Shown here: positions 11,435 through 24,551 of the stretch, in pieces | How positions within the stretch are numbered: the stretch's first letter is position 1 | Layout: each line of letters begins with the position of its first letter | NCBI RefSeq assembly: GCF_014236655.1 | Contig: NZ_JACMYG010000013.1 | Location: 62,001 to 126,000 of the forward strand | Direction: 5' to 3' | DNA from: Pseudomonas kielensis | GTDB lineage: Bacteria > Pseudomonadota > Gammaproteobacteria > Pseudomonadales > Pseudomonadaceae | Length of the DNA stretch: 64,000 nt | The notes under the pieces: generated by a model | What the model was told of the DNA's origin: nothing | Seen by the model: the letters and a program-made list of their open reading frames with translations, nothing else | Database searches by the model: none | Position numbers and translations under genes: made by a program

Positions 11435-11519
11435 ATCCGCCAAGCGACGCCCTGTCGCATTCTCTAGCCTTTCAGGCTCATTGGCGGTAGACCAAAAAAG
11501 CCTTTTTCTGTAAGCTACA

Positions 11520-11601
11520 GCTTTAGTGTGTCCACTAAAAGCGCGCAGAATAATTCAGTGAAGAAGCGGGGTGACGTGTCCATACGTCACTCCGCTTTTT
11601 T
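11520..11601 (+). promoter_or_regulatory. carA leader with a hairpin and intrinsic terminator (candidate attenuator)
   Basis: Two structures lie in the last 130 bases before carA. The first is a hairpin with TTTAGTG / CACTAAA arms at 11522-11538. The second is a 14-bp stem AAGCGGGGTGACGT / ACGTCACTCCGCTT (11564-11577 with 11584-11597) ending in six T residues, a strong terminator that stops 45 bases before the carA start. Between them a short frame GTG TGT CCA ... CAG TGA (11526-11561, 11 codons) ends just before the terminator. Because dapB already has its own terminator, this second one most simply controls carAB. The leader peptide is speculative since no good ribosome-binding site is seen. 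Confidence 0.6.
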
Positions 11602-11646
11602 ACAACCTGCGATCGCCCCTTCAGGCTTTATTTACGGGAGGTCTTC

Positions 11647-12783
11647 TTGACTAAGCCAGCCATACTCGCCCTTGCTGATGGCAGCATTTTTCGCGGCGAA
11701 GCCATTGGAGCCGACGGTCAAACCGTTGGAGAGGTGGTGTTTAACACCGCCATGACCGGCTATCAGGAAATCCTTACCGATCCTTCCTACGCCCAACAGA
11801 TCGTTACCCTGACTTACCCGCATATCGGCAACACTGGCACCACGCCAGAAGATGCCGAGTCCGACCGCGTATGGTCTGCCGGCCTGGTCATTCGTGACCT
11901 GCCACTGGTTGCGAGCAACTGGCGTAACACCATGTCCCTGTCCGATTACCTGAAAGCCAACAATGTGGTGGCTATCGCCGGTATCGACACTCGCCGCCTG
12001 ACACGCATCCTGCGTGAGAAAGGCGCGCAGAACGGCTGCATCATGGCTGGCGACAACATCAGCGAAGAGGCCGCTCTGGCAGCCGCGCGCGGTTTCCCAG
12101 GCCTGAAGGGCATGGACCTGGCGAAGGTCGTCAGCACCCAAGAGCAATATGAATGGCGCTCGACTGTCTGGGATCTGAAAACCGACAGCCACGCGACCAT
12201 CGAAGCCAGCGAGTTGCCCCATCACGTGGTGGCTTACGACTACGGCGTCAAACTGAACATCCTGCGCATGCTGGTCGAGCGCGGTTGCCGCGTGACCGTG
12301 GTGCCGGCACAAACCCCTGCGGCCGATGTGCTGGCATTGAAGCCGGACGGCGTGTTCCTGTCCAACGGCCCGGGTGATCCGGAGCCTTGCGACTACGCGA
12401 TCCAGGCGATCAAGGAAGTCCTTGAAACCGAGATCCCGGTGTTCGGCATCTGCCTCGGTCACCAACTGCTGGCCCTGGCCTCCGGCGCCAAGACCGTGAA
12501 AATGGGCCACGGCCACCACGGTGCCAACCACCCGGTCCAGGACCTGGACACCGGTGTGGTGATGATCACCAGCCAGAACCACGGTTTCGCGGTGGACGAA
12601 GCGACCCTGCCAGCCAACGTGCGTGCGACCCACAAGTCGCTGTTCGACGGCACCCTGCAGGGTATCGAGCGTACCGACAAGAGCGCCTTCAGCTTCCAGG
12701 GTCACCCTGAAGCCAGCCCTGGCCCGAACGACGTAGCGCCACTGTTCGATCGCTTCATCAACGAGATGGCCAAGCGTCGCTGA
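11647..12783 (+). CDS. carA: Carbamoyl-phosphate synthase small (glutaminase) subunit
   Basis: A 378-residue class I glutamine amidotransferase that feeds ammonia to CarB for carbamoyl phosphate, the shared precursor of arginine and pyrimidines. The catalytic triad is intact: Cys269 in [10 protein letters not shown], His353 and Glu355 in [10 protein letters not shown], the same numbers as in E. coli. The start is TTG at 11647 ([17 protein letters not shown]), supported by GGGAGG at 11636-11641. A 117-base spacer with a hairpin separates it from carB; P. aeruginosa has an additional reading frame at that place which is missing here. Confidence 0.97.
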   Translation: MTKPAILALADGSIFRGEAIGADGQTVGEVVFNTAMTGYQEILTDPSYAQQIVTLTYPHIGNTGTTPEDAESDRVWSAGLVIRDLPLVASNWRNTMSLSDYLKANNVVAIAGIDTRRLTRILREKGAQNGCIMAGDNISEEAALAAARGFPGLKGMDLAKVVSTQEQYEWRSTVWDLKTDSHATIEASELPHHVVAYDYGVKLNILRMLVERGCRVTVVPAQTPAADVLALKPDGVFLSNGPGDPEPCDYAIQAIKEVLETEIPVFGICLGHQLLALASGAKTVKMGHGHHGANHPVQDLDTGVVMITSQNHGFAVDEATLPANVRATHKSLFDGTLQGIERTDKSAFSFQGHPEASPGPNDVAPLFDRFINEMAKRR

Positions 12784-12803
12784 TCGCTGGCCTAGATGCA
12801 GCA

Positions 12804-12845
12804 AAGCCTGGGGGTGGTCACTGTTGCGGTGACCCCTCAAGGCTT
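12804..12845 (+). other. Hairpin in the carA-carB spacer
   Basis: Imperfect stem AAGCC...GGTCAC / GTGACC...GGCTT within the 117-base spacer. There is no T-run, so it is more likely an mRNA structural element than a terminator. Confidence 0.5.
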
Positions 12846-12900
12846 CACAGATTGAACAAGACGGCTTGCCGACTGACCTGCGGATTTGAGTGACAAACCC

Positions 12901-16118
<3,218 letters not shown>

Positions 16119-16122
<4 letters not shown>

Positions 16123-16595
16123 TCAAATACCCAATGACCGTCCAGGGCGCGCGCGCCCTGGAAGAAGAGCACGCTCACCTGACCAAGGTCGTACGTCCAA
16201 AGCTTAGCCAGGACATCGGTACGGCCCGCGAGTTGGGTGACTTGAAGGAAAACGCCGAATACCATGCTGCCCGCGAGCAGCAGGGTATGGTCGAGGCGCG
16301 TATTCGTGACATCGAAGGCCGGATTCAGAATCAGGTCATCATTGATGTCACGAGCATCCCGCACACCGGCAAAGTGATTTTCGGCACCACCGTGGAAATC
16401 GCCAACGTCGAGACGGATGAGCGCGTCACTTATCACATCGTGGGTGAGGACGAGGCTGACTTCAAACTCGGTAAGATTTCCGTCGGTTCGCCCTTGGCCC
16501 GCGCCTTGATTGCCAAGGAAGAGGGTGATGTGGTGGCGGTCAAGACGCCTGGTGGCGTGATCGAGTATGAGATTGTCGAAGTCCGCCATATCTGA
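16119..16595 (+). CDS. greA: Transcription elongation factor GreA
   Basis: A 158-residue protein of normal length. The N-terminal coiled coil ([40 protein letters not shown]) carries the acidic tip residues that reach the RNA polymerase active site and trigger cleavage of backtracked RNA; the C-terminal globular domain ([34 protein letters not shown]) binds the polymerase. It overlaps carB by four bases and is followed, with overlap, by a small membrane protein gene. Confidence 0.97.
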
Positions 16596-17028
16596 AGGCT
16601 GGCGCCCGCTGCGTGCGGGCGCGATGCTTTGGCAGCTGACCCAGATGTTGTGGGTTGGCGGCCTGTGGCTGCTGCATTTGGGTCTGCTGCCGGTGTTGGG
16701 TCGGATTGGCCTGGCGCCGCTGCTGATCAATGAAATTTCAAGCATGCTGAATACGCTGCTGGTGGGTTTTTCAGCGGCGTGCGTGGCTTTTCAGGTTTTG
16801 GTGCTGGTCCAGGCCAAGGGCCTGGGCAGTCTATGGCGCGATATTCGCGGGCAACTGCTGTTGATGGCGCTGTATGCAAGCACGATGTATCTGGTGGTTC
16901 GCATGCAATGGCCGGAGGCAGAGCATTGGCTGTTGTTCAGCTATCTGGTGCTGGGTTTTTCCGGTTTGCTGCTGGTGCTGCAGCCGGTACCAGGATGGGG
17001 TGGCAGGGTGCGCGAAGCACACCCTTGA
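16567..17028 (+). CDS. Small four-helix membrane protein, DUF4149-like
   Basis: About 153 residues, with four hydrophobic segments: [57 protein letters not shown] and [20 protein letters not shown]. The spacing and the first-helix pattern look like the DUF4149 family found between greA and yhbY in pseudomonads, sometimes annotated as a transporter without evidence. The ATG at 16567 overlaps greA by 29 bases; an internal ATG at 16624 would remove the polar first 19 residues and is a reasonable alternative. Function unknown. Confidence 0.8.
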   Translation: MRLSKSAISEGWRPLRAGAMLWQLTQMLWVGGLWLLHLGLLPVLGRIGLAPLLINEISSMLNTLLVGFSAACVAFQVLVLVQAKGLGSLWRDIRGQLLLMALYASTMYLVVRMQWPEAEHWLLFSYLVLGFSGLLLVLQPVPGWGGRVREAHP

Positions 17029-17037
17029 CCCGTTTCA

Positions 17038-17346
17038 TCACTTGAAGCGGTGGACGTTCGACAGTTGCTTGTTTACGCTAAAGTTCTTGCGGTAAATCAG
17101 CGCCATCTTGCCGATGACCTGTACCAGGTCCGCTTTGCCGACCTTGCACAACTCAGCAATGGCAGCCAGGCGCGATTCACGATCGAGGATGTTGAGCTTG
17201 ATCTTGATCAGCTCGTGATCGCTCAATGCGCGTTCCAGTTCGGCTAACACGCCCTCAGTCAAACCGTTGTCTGCCACAGTCAATACTGGTTTCAGATGGT
17301 GGCCAATGGATTTGTACTGTTTCTTCTGCTCTTGAGTGAGCGGCAT
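17038..17346 (-). CDS. yhbY: YhbY family CRM-domain RNA-binding protein
   Basis: A 102-residue protein consisting of a single CRM domain: LTQEQKKQYKSIGHHLKPVL, TVADNGLTEGVLAELERALS, DHELIKIKLNI and the GxxG-region near KADLVQVIGKMALIYRKN. E. coli YhbY associates with pre-50S particles, so a role in large-subunit assembly is likely. It is divergent from rlmE, another 50S maturation gene, across about 100 bases of shared promoter region; the pairing is conserved in gammaproteobacteria. Confidence 0.95.
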   Translation of the reverse strand: MPLTQEQKKQYKSIGHHLKPVLTVADNGLTEGVLAELERALSDHELIKIKLNILDRESRLAAIAELCKVGKADLVQVIGKMALIYRKNFSVNKQLSNVHRFK

Positions 17347-17447
17347 AATCTGACCCTTTCGTCTGGATTCTGTAAAATGGCGGCCATTTTACCCGAGGGT
17401 GCGTGGATCCGCCCAATTAATCACGACCCTAATCATCGAGGTGCCCA

Positions 17448-18077
17448 ATGGCGCGTTCCAAGACAAGCCTTGGTTGGCTGAAAAGACATGTCAATGACCC
17501 CTATGTGAAGCAGGCGCAGAAGGATGGCTACCGCTCGCGTGCGAGTTACAAGCTTCTGGAGGTCCAGGAGAAATACAAGCTGATCCGTCCGGGCATGAGC
17601 GTTGTCGACTTGGGTGCGGCACCCGGTGGCTGGTCGCAGGTCACTAGCCGGCTGATTGGTGGCCAGGGGCGTCTGATTGCCTCGGACATCCTGGAGATGG
17701 ACAGCATTCCGGACGTGACTTTCATCCAGGGTGACTTCACTCAGGATCAAGTGCTCGCTCAGATCCTCGAGGCCGTGGGTAATTCGCAGGTGGACCTTGT
17801 GATTTCCGATATGGCCCCCAATATGAGTGGTACGCCTGAAGTGGACATGCCCAAAGCCATGTTCCTTTGCGAGCTGGCTCTTGATTTGGCGGCTCGGATA
17901 CTCAAGCCCGGCGGTAATTTTGTGATCAAGGTTTTCCAGGGCGAAGGGTTCGATGCTTATGTGAAGGACGCTCGTCAGAAATTCGACAAGGTCCAGATGA
18001 TCAAGCCGGACTCTTCCCGTGGCAGTTCCCGCGAGCAGTACATGCTGGCTTGGGGCTATCGCGGTCGGAGCGAGTAA
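17448..18077 (+). CDS. rlmE: 23S rRNA 2'-O-methyltransferase RlmE (FtsJ/RrmJ)
   Basis: A 209-residue SAM-dependent methyltransferase that modifies U2552 of 23S rRNA late in 50S assembly. The SAM-binding motif [20 protein letters not shown] is near residues 50-70, and the catalytic K-D-K-E set is present (Lys in [14 protein letters not shown], Asp in [13 protein letters not shown], Lys in [13 protein letters not shown], Glu near the C-terminus). The ATG at 17448 ([14 protein letters not shown]) is preceded by GAGGTG. It precedes ftsH by 193 bases; the two are heat-shock partners in E. coli, but I see no convincing sigma-32 site here. Confidence 0.97.
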   Translation: MARSKTSLGWLKRHVNDPYVKQAQKDGYRSRASYKLLEVQEKYKLIRPGMSVVDLGAAPGGWSQVTSRLIGGQGRLIASDILEMDSIPDVTFIQGDFTQDQVLAQILEAVGNSQVDLVISDMAPNMSGTPEVDMPKAMFLCELALDLAARILKPGGNFVIKVFQGEGFDAYVKDARQKFDKVQMIKPDSSRGSSREQYMLAWGYRGRSE

Positions 18078-18270
18078 AGCGAGGTTTTTTTGCGGGGTGA
18101 TAGGTTTTTAGTATTTCGCCCTACAAGCTTTAACGAATATTGTGTAGTCAATGTTTCACAAAGGGTTACAGACGGCGCCTGCCAGAGCTGTAGGTAATGT
18201 AGTAAGTTAGGCCGGTGAATATCATGCGAAGCGCGCGCCAGTTGCGGAGCTTGCTTCAGAGGGTAGTTAA

Positions 18271-20190
18271 TTGAACGATATGGCAAAGAATCTTATCCTG
18301 TGGTTGATCATCGCGGCTGTCCTGGTGACGGTGATGAACAACTTCTCCAGCCCTAACGAGCCACAGACCCTCAACTATTCCGACTTCATCCAGCAGGTCA
18401 AGGATGGCAAGGTCGAGCGCGTAGCCGTGGATGGCTATGTCATCACTGGCAAGCGCACTGATGGCGACAGCTTCAAGACCATTCGTCCAGCCATTCAGGA
18501 CAACGGTCTGATCGGAGACCTCGTGGATAACCACGTGGTAGTCGAAGGCAAGCAGCCTGAGCAGCAAAGTATCTGGACCCAACTGCTGGTTGCCAGCTTC
18601 CCGATCCTGGTGATCATCGCCGTGTTCATGTTCTTCATGCGCCAGATGCAAGGCGGTGCAGGTGGCAAGGGCGGTCCGATGAGCTTCGGCAAGAGCAAGG
18701 CGCGCCTGCTCTCCGAAGATCAGGTGAAGACCACCCTGGCTGACGTTGCTGGTTGCGACGAAGCCAAGGAAGAAGTCGGCGAGTTGGTCGAGTTCCTGCG
18801 TGACCCGGGCAAATTCCAGCGCCTGGGCGGCCGCATTCCCCGTGGCGTGCTGATGGTTGGCCCGCCAGGTACCGGTAAGACCCTGCTGGCCAAGGCCATT
18901 GCTGGTGAAGCCAAGGTGCCGTTCTTCACTATCTCCGGTTCCGATTTCGTTGAAATGTTCGTTGGTGTGGGTGCCAGCCGTGTTCGCGATATGTTCGAAC
19001 AGGCTAAAAAACACGCACCTTGCATCATCTTCATCGATGAAATCGACGCTGTCGGTCGCCACCGTGGTGCTGGCATGGGGGGTGGTCACGACGAGCGTGA
19101 GCAGACCCTCAACCAGTTGCTGGTGGAGATGGATGGCTTCGAAATGAATGACGGCATCATCGTCATTGCCGCGACCAACCGTCCTGATGTGCTCGACCCA
19201 GCGCTGCTGCGTCCGGGCCGTTTCGACCGCCAGGTGGTGGTTGGCCTGCCAGACATCCGCGGCCGCGAGCAGATCCTCAAGGTTCACATGCGTAAAGTGC
19301 CAATGGGCGACGACGTCGCTCCAGCGGTGATCGCCCGTGGTACCCCGGGTTTCTCCGGTGCCGACCTGGCCAACCTGGTGAACGAGGCATCGCTGTTCGC
19401 TGCCCGTACCGGCAAGCGCATCGTCGAGATGAAGGAATTCGAACTGGCCAAGGACAAGATCATGATGGGCGCCGAGCGCAAATCCATGGTCATGTCCGAG
19501 AAAGAGAAGCGCAACACTGCTTATCACGAAGCCGGTCACGCAATTGTCGGGCGGGTCGTGCCGGAGCACGATCCGGTCTACAAGGTCTCGATCATTCCCC
19601 GTGGTCGTGCGCTGGGTGTGACCATGTTCCTGCCGGAAGAGGATCGTTACAGCCTGTCCAAGCGAGCGCTGATCAGTCAGATTTGCTCGCTGTATGGTGG
19701 TCGTATCGCTGAAGAGATGACGCTAGGCTTCGACGGCGTCACCACTGGTGCCTCGAACGACATCATGCGTGCCAGCCAGATTGCGCGGAACATGGTGACC
19801 AAGTGGGGCCTGTCGGAAAAACTCGGTCCTCTGATGTACGCCGAAGAAGAGGGTGAAGTATTCCTCGGTCGTGGCGGCGGTGGTCAGCACGCCAGTTTCT
19901 CGGGCGAGACGGCGAAGCTGATCGACTCCGAAGTGCGCAGCATCATTGACCAGTGCTACGGCACCGCCAAGCAGATCCTGACGGACAATCGCGACAAGCT
20001 CGACGCGATGGCCGACGCCTTGATGAAGTACGAAACCATCGATGCCGATCAGATCGACGACATCATGGCGGGCCGTACGCCGCGTGAGCCGCGTGACTGG
20101 TCCGGTGGTGCCGGCACTTCCGGTACGCCTCCTGTAGTCCAGGACGAGCGTCCGCAAACCCCTATCGGCGGCCCTGCTGCTGACGTCTAA
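18271..20190 (+). CDS. ftsH: ATP-dependent zinc metalloprotease FtsH
   Basis: A 639-residue membrane AAA+ protease. TM1 ([16 protein letters not shown]) and TM2 ([19 protein letters not shown]) flank a periplasmic domain. The AAA module has Walker A GPPGTGKT from residue 197, a Walker [10 protein letters not shown] and the second-region-of-homology arginines (RPGRFDRQV). The zinc motif HEAGH is at residues 419-423. It degrades misassembled membrane proteins and, in the family, LpxC and RpoH. The TTG at 18271 is chosen because AGAGGG sits 8-9 bases before it; the ATG at 18280 (MAKNLILW) would be 17 bases away but remains possible. Confidence 0.97.
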   Translation: MNDMAKNLILWLIIAAVLVTVMNNFSSPNEPQTLNYSDFIQQVKDGKVERVAVDGYVITGKRTDGDSFKTIRPAIQDNGLIGDLVDNHVVVEGKQPEQQSIWTQLLVASFPILVIIAVFMFFMRQMQGGAGGKGGPMSFGKSKARLLSEDQVKTTLADVAGCDEAKEEVGELVEFLRDPGKFQRLGGRIPRGVLMVGPPGTGKTLLAKAIAGEAKVPFFTISGSDFVEMFVGVGASRVRDMFEQAKKHAPCIIFIDEIDAVGRHRGAGMGGGHDEREQTLNQLLVEMDGFEMNDGIIVIAATNRPDVLDPALLRPGRFDRQVVVGLPDIRGREQILKVHMRKVPMGDDVAPAVIARGTPGFSGADLANLVNEASLFAARTGKRIVEMKEFELAKDKIMMGAERKSMVMSEKEKRNTAYHEAGHAIVGRVVPEHDPVYKVSIIPRGRALGVTMFLPEEDRYSLSKRALISQICSLYGGRIAEEMTLGFDGVTTGASNDIMRASQIARNMVTKWGLSEKLGPLMYAEEEGEVFLGRGGGGQHASFSGETAKLIDSEVRSIIDQCYGTAKQILTDNRDKLDAMADALMKYETIDADQIDDIMAGRTPREPRDWSGGAGTSGTPPVVQDERPQTPIGGPAADV

Positions 20191-20198
20191 GGTTTGAA

Positions 20199-21050
20199 AT
20201 GACTCTTGTACAGTCCTCGACCCGGTTGCCTTGCGGCAACCGGGTTCTTGATTTGGCCCATACGCATGTCATGGGCATTCTCAACGTCACTCCTGATTCT
20301 TTCTCCGACGGCGGTCGTTTCAGTCAGCTCGATGCTGCCCTGAAGCATGCCGAGGCGATGGTGTCCGCGGGCGCTACCTTGATCGACGTCGGTGGTGAGT
20401 CGACTCGGCCGGGTGCGCGGGCGGTCTCACCGTTGGAGGAGCTCGAGCGTGTAGCGCCGATTGTCGAGCGCCTGCACCGTGAACTAGATGTGATTATCTC
20501 GGTCGATACCTCCACGCCTGCGGTCATGCGGGAAAGTGCGCGCCTGGGTGCGGGGTTGATCAATGACGTTCGCTCGCTGCGGCGAGACGGCGCGCTGGAT
20601 GCCGCTGCCGCTACCGGTCTGCCGGTGTGTCTGATGCACATGCTCGGCGAGCCGGGAGATATGCAGGACAATCCTCACTATGCTGATGTAACGCGGGAAG
20701 TCGCAGACTTTCTCGCCGAGCGCATGGTGCAGTGCGGTGCGGTCGGTATCCCTGCCGAGCGGATCATTCTGGATCCCGGGTTTGGGTTTGCCAAAAACCT
20801 GCAGCACAACCTGAGCCTGTTCAAGCATATGGAGGCCTTGCATGCATTGGGGCGCCCGCTGCTGGTTGGGGTGTCTCGCAAAAGCATGATAGGGCAGGCG
20901 CTTAATCGCCCGGTTGGCGAGCGACTGCATGGCGGTCTTGCCCTCGCGGCGCTGGCGATGGTCAAGGGGGCGCGAATCCTGCGCGTGCATGACGTCGCCG
21001 AAACGATGGATGTGGTACGGATGATCACAGCGGTAGAATCAGCCGAATAA
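20199..21050 (+). CDS. folP: Dihydropteroate synthase FolP
   Basis: A 283-residue TIM-barrel enzyme that joins p-aminobenzoate to dihydropterin pyrophosphate in folate synthesis; it is the sulfonamide target. The hallmark motifs are [65 protein letters not shown] and GVSRKSMIG. The start lies 8 bases after the ftsH stop and glmM follows 16 bases downstream, the conserved ftsH-folP-glmM arrangement that implies one transcript. Confidence 0.97.
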   Translation: MTLVQSSTRLPCGNRVLDLAHTHVMGILNVTPDSFSDGGRFSQLDAALKHAEAMVSAGATLIDVGGESTRPGARAVSPLEELERVAPIVERLHRELDVIISVDTSTPAVMRESARLGAGLINDVRSLRRDGALDAAAATGLPVCLMHMLGEPGDMQDNPHYADVTREVADFLAERMVQCGAVGIPAERIILDPGFGFAKNLQHNLSLFKHMEALHALGRPLLVGVSRKSMIGQALNRPVGERLHGGLALAALAMVKGARILRVHDVAETMDVVRMITAVESAE

Positions 21051-21066
21051 GAATGATGGAGTACTT

Positions 21067-22404
21067 ATGAGTAAAAAATATTTTGGCACCGACGGTATTC
21101 GTGGTCGGGTCGGTACCTACCCGATTACACCTGACTTCATGCTCAAGCTCGGCTGGGCTGCAGGCATGGCGTTCCGGAAAATGGGCGCCTGCAAAGTCCT
21201 GGTGGGCAAGGACACGCGTATCTCGGGATACATGTTCGAATCGGCACTCGAGGCAGGACTGACGTCCGCCGGGGCAGATGTGATGCTGCTGGGGCCGATG
21301 CCTACGCCCGCCATCGCCTACCTGACGCGTACCTTCCATGCTGAAGCCGGCATCGTGATCAGTGCTTCGCACAATCCTCATGACGATAACGGCATCAAGT
21401 TTTTCTCCGGGCAGGGCACCAAGCTGCCGGACGACATCGAGCTGATGATCGAAGAACTGCTCGATACCCCGATGACCGTGGTCGAGTCGAACAAGATCGG
21501 CAAGGTGTCGCGTATCAACGATGCGTCCGGTCGCTACATTGAATTCTGCAAAAGCAGTGTGCCCACTGGCACCAGTTTCTCCGGGCTGAAGATTGTCATC
21601 GATTGCGCCCATGGCGCGGTGTACAAGGTCGCGCCGAGTGTCTTTCGCGAGCTGGGTGCTGAAGTGGTGCTGCTCTCTGCACAACCCAATGGCCTGAACA
21701 TCAACGACAACTGCGGCTCGACCCATATGGGGCAGTTGCAGGCTGCGGTCCTGGCTGAGCATGCCGACCTGGGTATCGCCTTCGACGGTGATGGCGATCG
21801 GGTGCTGATGGTCGATCACACCGGTGCGATTGTCGACGGTGATGAGCTGTTGTACATCATTGCCCGTGATCTGCACGAGCGTGGCACCCTGCAGGGCGGG
21901 GTGGTGGGCACGCTGATGAGTAACCTGGGGCTGGAGTTGGCCCTGGAAGAGCTGAAGATCCCGTTTGTGCGAGCCAATGTCGGTGACCGTTACGTGATCG
22001 CGGACCTGTTGGAGCGCGGCTGGAAGGTCGGGGGTGAAAATTCCGGGCATATCGTTTGCTTCAATCACACCACCACCGGTGATGCGATCATTGCAGCGTT
22101 GCAGGTGTTGATGGCCTTGAAAGATCGCGATGAAGGTCTCGCCCAGGCGCGTCAGGCGCTACGCAAATGCCCTCAGGTATTGATCAATGTGCGTTTTGCA
22201 GGGGGGGTAAATCCTGTGGAACACGCGGCCGTCAAGGAGGCCAGCGCTCGCGTTACCAAGGCAATGGCGGGTCGTGGCCGGGTCTTGCTGCGCAAGTCTG
22301 GTACTGAGCCGCTGGTGCGTGTCATGGTCGAAGGCGAGGACGAAAGCCTGGTTCGTGGGTACGCTGAAGAGCTGGCAAAACTGGTTGCTGAAGTTTCTGC
22401 CTGA
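21067..22404 (+). CDS. glmM: Phosphoglucosamine mutase GlmM
   Basis: A 445-residue phosphohexomutase that converts glucosamine-6-phosphate to glucosamine-1-phosphate for UDP-GlcNAc, feeding peptidoglycan and LPS. The phosphorylated serine is Ser101 in [17 protein letters not shown]; the magnesium loop is [12 protein letters not shown] and the sugar loop is [10 protein letters not shown]. The N-terminus [19 protein letters not shown] is typical. It follows folP closely, and tpiA begins after a 66-base gap. Confidence 0.98.
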   Translation: MSKKYFGTDGIRGRVGTYPITPDFMLKLGWAAGMAFRKMGACKVLVGKDTRISGYMFESALEAGLTSAGADVMLLGPMPTPAIAYLTRTFHAEAGIVISASHNPHDDNGIKFFSGQGTKLPDDIELMIEELLDTPMTVVESNKIGKVSRINDASGRYIEFCKSSVPTGTSFSGLKIVIDCAHGAVYKVAPSVFRELGAEVVLLSAQPNGLNINDNCGSTHMGQLQAAVLAEHADLGIAFDGDGDRVLMVDHTGAIVDGDELLYIIARDLHERGTLQGGVVGTLMSNLGLELALEELKIPFVRANVGDRYVIADLLERGWKVGGENSGHIVCFNHTTTGDAIIAALQVLMALKDRDEGLAQARQALRKCPQVLINVRFAGGVNPVEHAAVKEASARVTKAMAGRGRVLLRKSGTEPLVRVMVEGEDESLVRGYAEELAKLVAEVSA

Positions 22405-22470
22405 ATTCGGCTTGCCAGCAATGATGTGGTTGGGTAACATCTGCGCCCACTTTGACCGACGAGGTAAAGC

Positions 22471-23226
22471 ATGCGTCGCCCTATGGTAGCTGGTAACTGG
22501 AAGATGCACGGTACCCGCGCCAGCGTCGCTGAGCTGATCGAAGGCCTTGGTCATCTGGCCTTGCCAAGCGGTGTTGATGTCGCGGTATTCCCGCCTTGCT
22601 TGTTTATCAACCAAGTGGTTGATGGCCTGGAAGGTAAGTCGATTTCGGTCGGCGCGCAGAATTCTGCGGTGGAATCCAAGCAAGGTGCGCTGACAGGTGA
22701 GGTTGCGCCGAGTCAGTTGGTGGACGCAGGATGTTCCTTGGTGCTTGTAGGGCACTCCGAACGCCGCCAGATAATGGGCGAGCGAGACGGAATGCTCATT
22801 CGCAAGTTCGCAGCGGCACAGGCATGTGGCTTGACTCCGGTGTTGTGTGTAGGGGAAACCCTCGAGCAGCGTGAAGCCGGACAAACTCTTGAAGTTGTCG
22901 GGCGTCAGCTGGACAGCGTCATCGAGGAGCTGGGTGTTGGTGTCTTTGCCAAGGCAGTCATTGCTTACGAGCCGGTCTGGGCCATTGGCACCGGGCTGAC
23001 TGCTTCGCCGCAACAAGCGCAGGATGTGCATGCAGCCATTCGCGCACAGTTGGCGGCAAAGAATTCTGAGGTCGCACAAGGTGTGCGGCTTCTATACGGC
23101 GGCAGCGTGAAGGCGGCCAATGCGGTCGAACTGTTCGGCATGCCGGATATCGATGGGGGGCTCATTGGTGGAGCTTCCCTGAATGCAGATGAGTTCGGTG
23201 CGATTATTCGTGCCGCGGGAAACTGA
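22471..23226 (+). CDS. tpiA: Triosephosphate isomerase
   Basis: A 251-residue TIM barrel interconverting dihydroxyacetone phosphate and glyceraldehyde-3-phosphate. The start [15 protein letters not shown] carries the Asn-Lys active-site pair; the electrophile His is in [16 protein letters not shown], the catalytic Glu in [20 protein letters not shown], and the phosphate-binding end reads [12 protein letters not shown] followed by GGLIGGASL. It is followed within 4 bases by secG, a conserved pair in pseudomonads. Confidence 0.98.
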   Translation: MRRPMVAGNWKMHGTRASVAELIEGLGHLALPSGVDVAVFPPCLFINQVVDGLEGKSISVGAQNSAVESKQGALTGEVAPSQLVDAGCSLVLVGHSERRQIMGERDGMLIRKFAAAQACGLTPVLCVGETLEQREAGQTLEVVGRQLDSVIEELGVGVFAKAVIAYEPVWAIGTGLTASPQQAQDVHAAIRAQLAAKNSEVAQGVRLLYGGSVKAANAVELFGMPDIDGGLIGGASLNADEFGAIIRAAGN

Positions 23227-23230
23227 GAAA

Positions 23231-23614
23231 ATGCTGGAAACAGTCGTAGTCGTTTTTCATCTGCTGGGTGCATTGGGCGTAGTTGCTCTGGTATTGCTGC
23301 AGCAGGGTAAAGGTGCGGACGCTGGCGCGTCTTTCGGAGCAGGTGCTTCAAATACTGTGTTCGGAAGCCAAGGTTCCTCTACCTTTCTTAGTAAGTTTAC
23401 TGCTATACTTGCCGCAGGTTTCTTCATAACTAGCTTAGGGTTAGGTTACTTTGCTAAAGAGAAAGCTCATCAGCTGACTCAAGTAGGTTTGCCAAACCCA
23501 GCGGTTCTCGAAGTACCAGTGCAAAAGCCGGCTTCTGATGATGTACCGGTGCTTGAAGAGCAAAAGTCGGCAACCAATGCGACTGACGTACCTCCAGCTC
23601 AAGAGCAAAAGTAA
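23231..23614 (+). CDS. secG: Preprotein translocase subunit SecG
   Basis: A 127-residue membrane protein with two transmembrane helices: [24 protein letters not shown] at the start ([20 protein letters not shown]) and [20 protein letters not shown]. The conserved loop [17 protein letters not shown] and [16 protein letters not shown] between them identifies SecG, which helps SecYE translocate proteins. A polar tail rich in Pro, Val and Glu follows. The ATG at 23231 is chosen since the frame upstream lies inside tpiA. Confidence 0.95.
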   Translation: MLETVVVVFHLLGALGVVALVLLQQGKGADAGASFGAGASNTVFGSQGSSTFLSKFTAILAAGFFITSLGLGYFAKEKAHQLTQVGLPNPAVLEVPVQKPASDDVPVLEEQKSATNATDVPPAQEQK

Positions 23615-23636
23615 GAAGGGTTTCAAACGTAGTATT

Positions 23637-23723
23637 GCCGAGGTGGTGGAATTGGTAGACACGCAACCTTGAGGTGGTTGTGCCCATAGGGTGTAGGGGT
23701 TCGAGTCCCCTTCTCGGTACCAA
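23637..23723 (+). tRNA. tRNA-Leu (anticodon GAG)
   Basis: An 87-nt class II tRNA with encoded CCA. The acceptor stem GCCGAGG pairs with TCTCGGT, the anticodon stem CAACC/GGTTG encloses the loop TTGAGGT with anticodon GAG, a long variable arm follows, and the T loop is TTCGAGT. It lies just after secG, as in P. aeruginosa. Confidence 0.97.
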
Positions 23724-23734
23724 TTATCAGGAGA

Positions 23735-23757
23735 GCCCGCTGTTGCGGGCTTTCTTG
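23735..23757 (+). terminator. Intrinsic terminator after tRNA-Leu
   Basis: Stem AGCCCGC-TGTT-GCGGGCT followed by TTCTTG; it begins 12 bases after the tRNA CCA end. Confidence 0.85.
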
Positions 23758-23818
23758 TAGGTGGAAGGTTACATTGACCCTGTCAGGGATCGGTCGTATA
23801 CTTCCGCCCCAGCTTTGT

Positions 23819-23895
<77 letters not shown>

Positions 23896-23903
23896 GTTTC
23901 AGG

Positions 23904-23926
23904 AGCCCCTTTTAAGGGGCTTTTTG
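23904..23926 (+). terminator. Intrinsic terminator after tRNA-fMet
   Basis: Stem AGCCCCTT-TT-AAGGGGCT followed by a T-run, beginning 9 bases after the tRNA. Confidence 0.88.
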
Positions 23927-23942
23927 TTAGCTGGACACTTTC

Positions 23943-23993
23943 AACGCCGCTATTCGACGGCGTTTCAGGGATGGGCTTTTCGCCCATTTTTTT
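23943..23993 (+). promoter_or_regulatory. Second hairpin pair before rimP (candidate attenuator of the nusA operon)
   Basis: AACGCCG/CGGCGTT (23943-23964) is followed by ATGGGC-TTTTC-GCCCAT and a seven-T run (23971-23993), a terminator that ends about 40 bases before the rimP start. With the terminator right after the tRNA already present, this one may tune transcription into rimP-nusA. Confidence 0.6.
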
Positions 23994-24033
23994 ATTTTGC
24001 AAAGCATGCACATACATGCACGAGGGGGTTCAG

Positions 24034-24492
24034 GTGTCGAGCAAGCTAGAACAGTTGCAGGCCTTGCTGGCCCCGGTGGTCGTGGCCCTAGGCTATGAAT
24101 GCTGGGGTATTGAGTTTTCGGCTCAAGGTCGCCACTCAATGTTGCGCGTTTATATCGATAAAGAGGGCGGCGTGCTGGTGGACGATTGCGCCATCGTCAG
24201 CCGTCAGATCAGCGGTGTGCTGGATGTTGAAGATCCAATCGCCGTTGAATACACCCTTGAAGTTTCCTCGCCTGGCATGGAACGCCCGCTGTTCACTATT
24301 GAGCAGTTTGCAAAATTTGCCGGTGAACAAGTGAAGATCAAGCTGCGCTCGCCTTTTGAAGGTCGACGCAACTTTCAGGGCCTTCTGCGCGGCGTAGAAG
24401 AGCAGGACGTCGTGGTGCAGGTTGAAGACCATGAGTTCCTGTTGCCGATCGATATGATCGACAAGGCCAACATTATTCCCAGTTTTGACTGA
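24034..24492 (+). CDS. rimP: Ribosome maturation factor RimP
   Basis: A 152-residue protein needed for 30S subunit maturation. The sequence [40 protein letters not shown] and [20 protein letters not shown], then [16 protein letters not shown], matches the family along its length. GTG at 24034 is chosen as start: it gives the family N-terminus and has GAGGGGG six bases upstream; the in-frame ATG at 24016 is less suitable. It is first in rimP-nusA-infB-rbfA-truB-rpsO-pnp. Confidence 0.96.
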   Translation: MSSKLEQLQALLAPVVVALGYECWGIEFSAQGRHSMLRVYIDKEGGVLVDDCAIVSRQISGVLDVEDPIAVEYTLEVSSPGMERPLFTIEQFAKFAGEQVKIKLRSPFEGRRNFQGLLRGVEEQDVVVQVEDHEFLLPIDMIDKANIIPSFD

Positions 24493-24551
24493 GACGTGCC
24501 AGAAACTGCGGATCCCGCGGATCCAATGGCTTGCGAAAGGCGAGGCGTACG

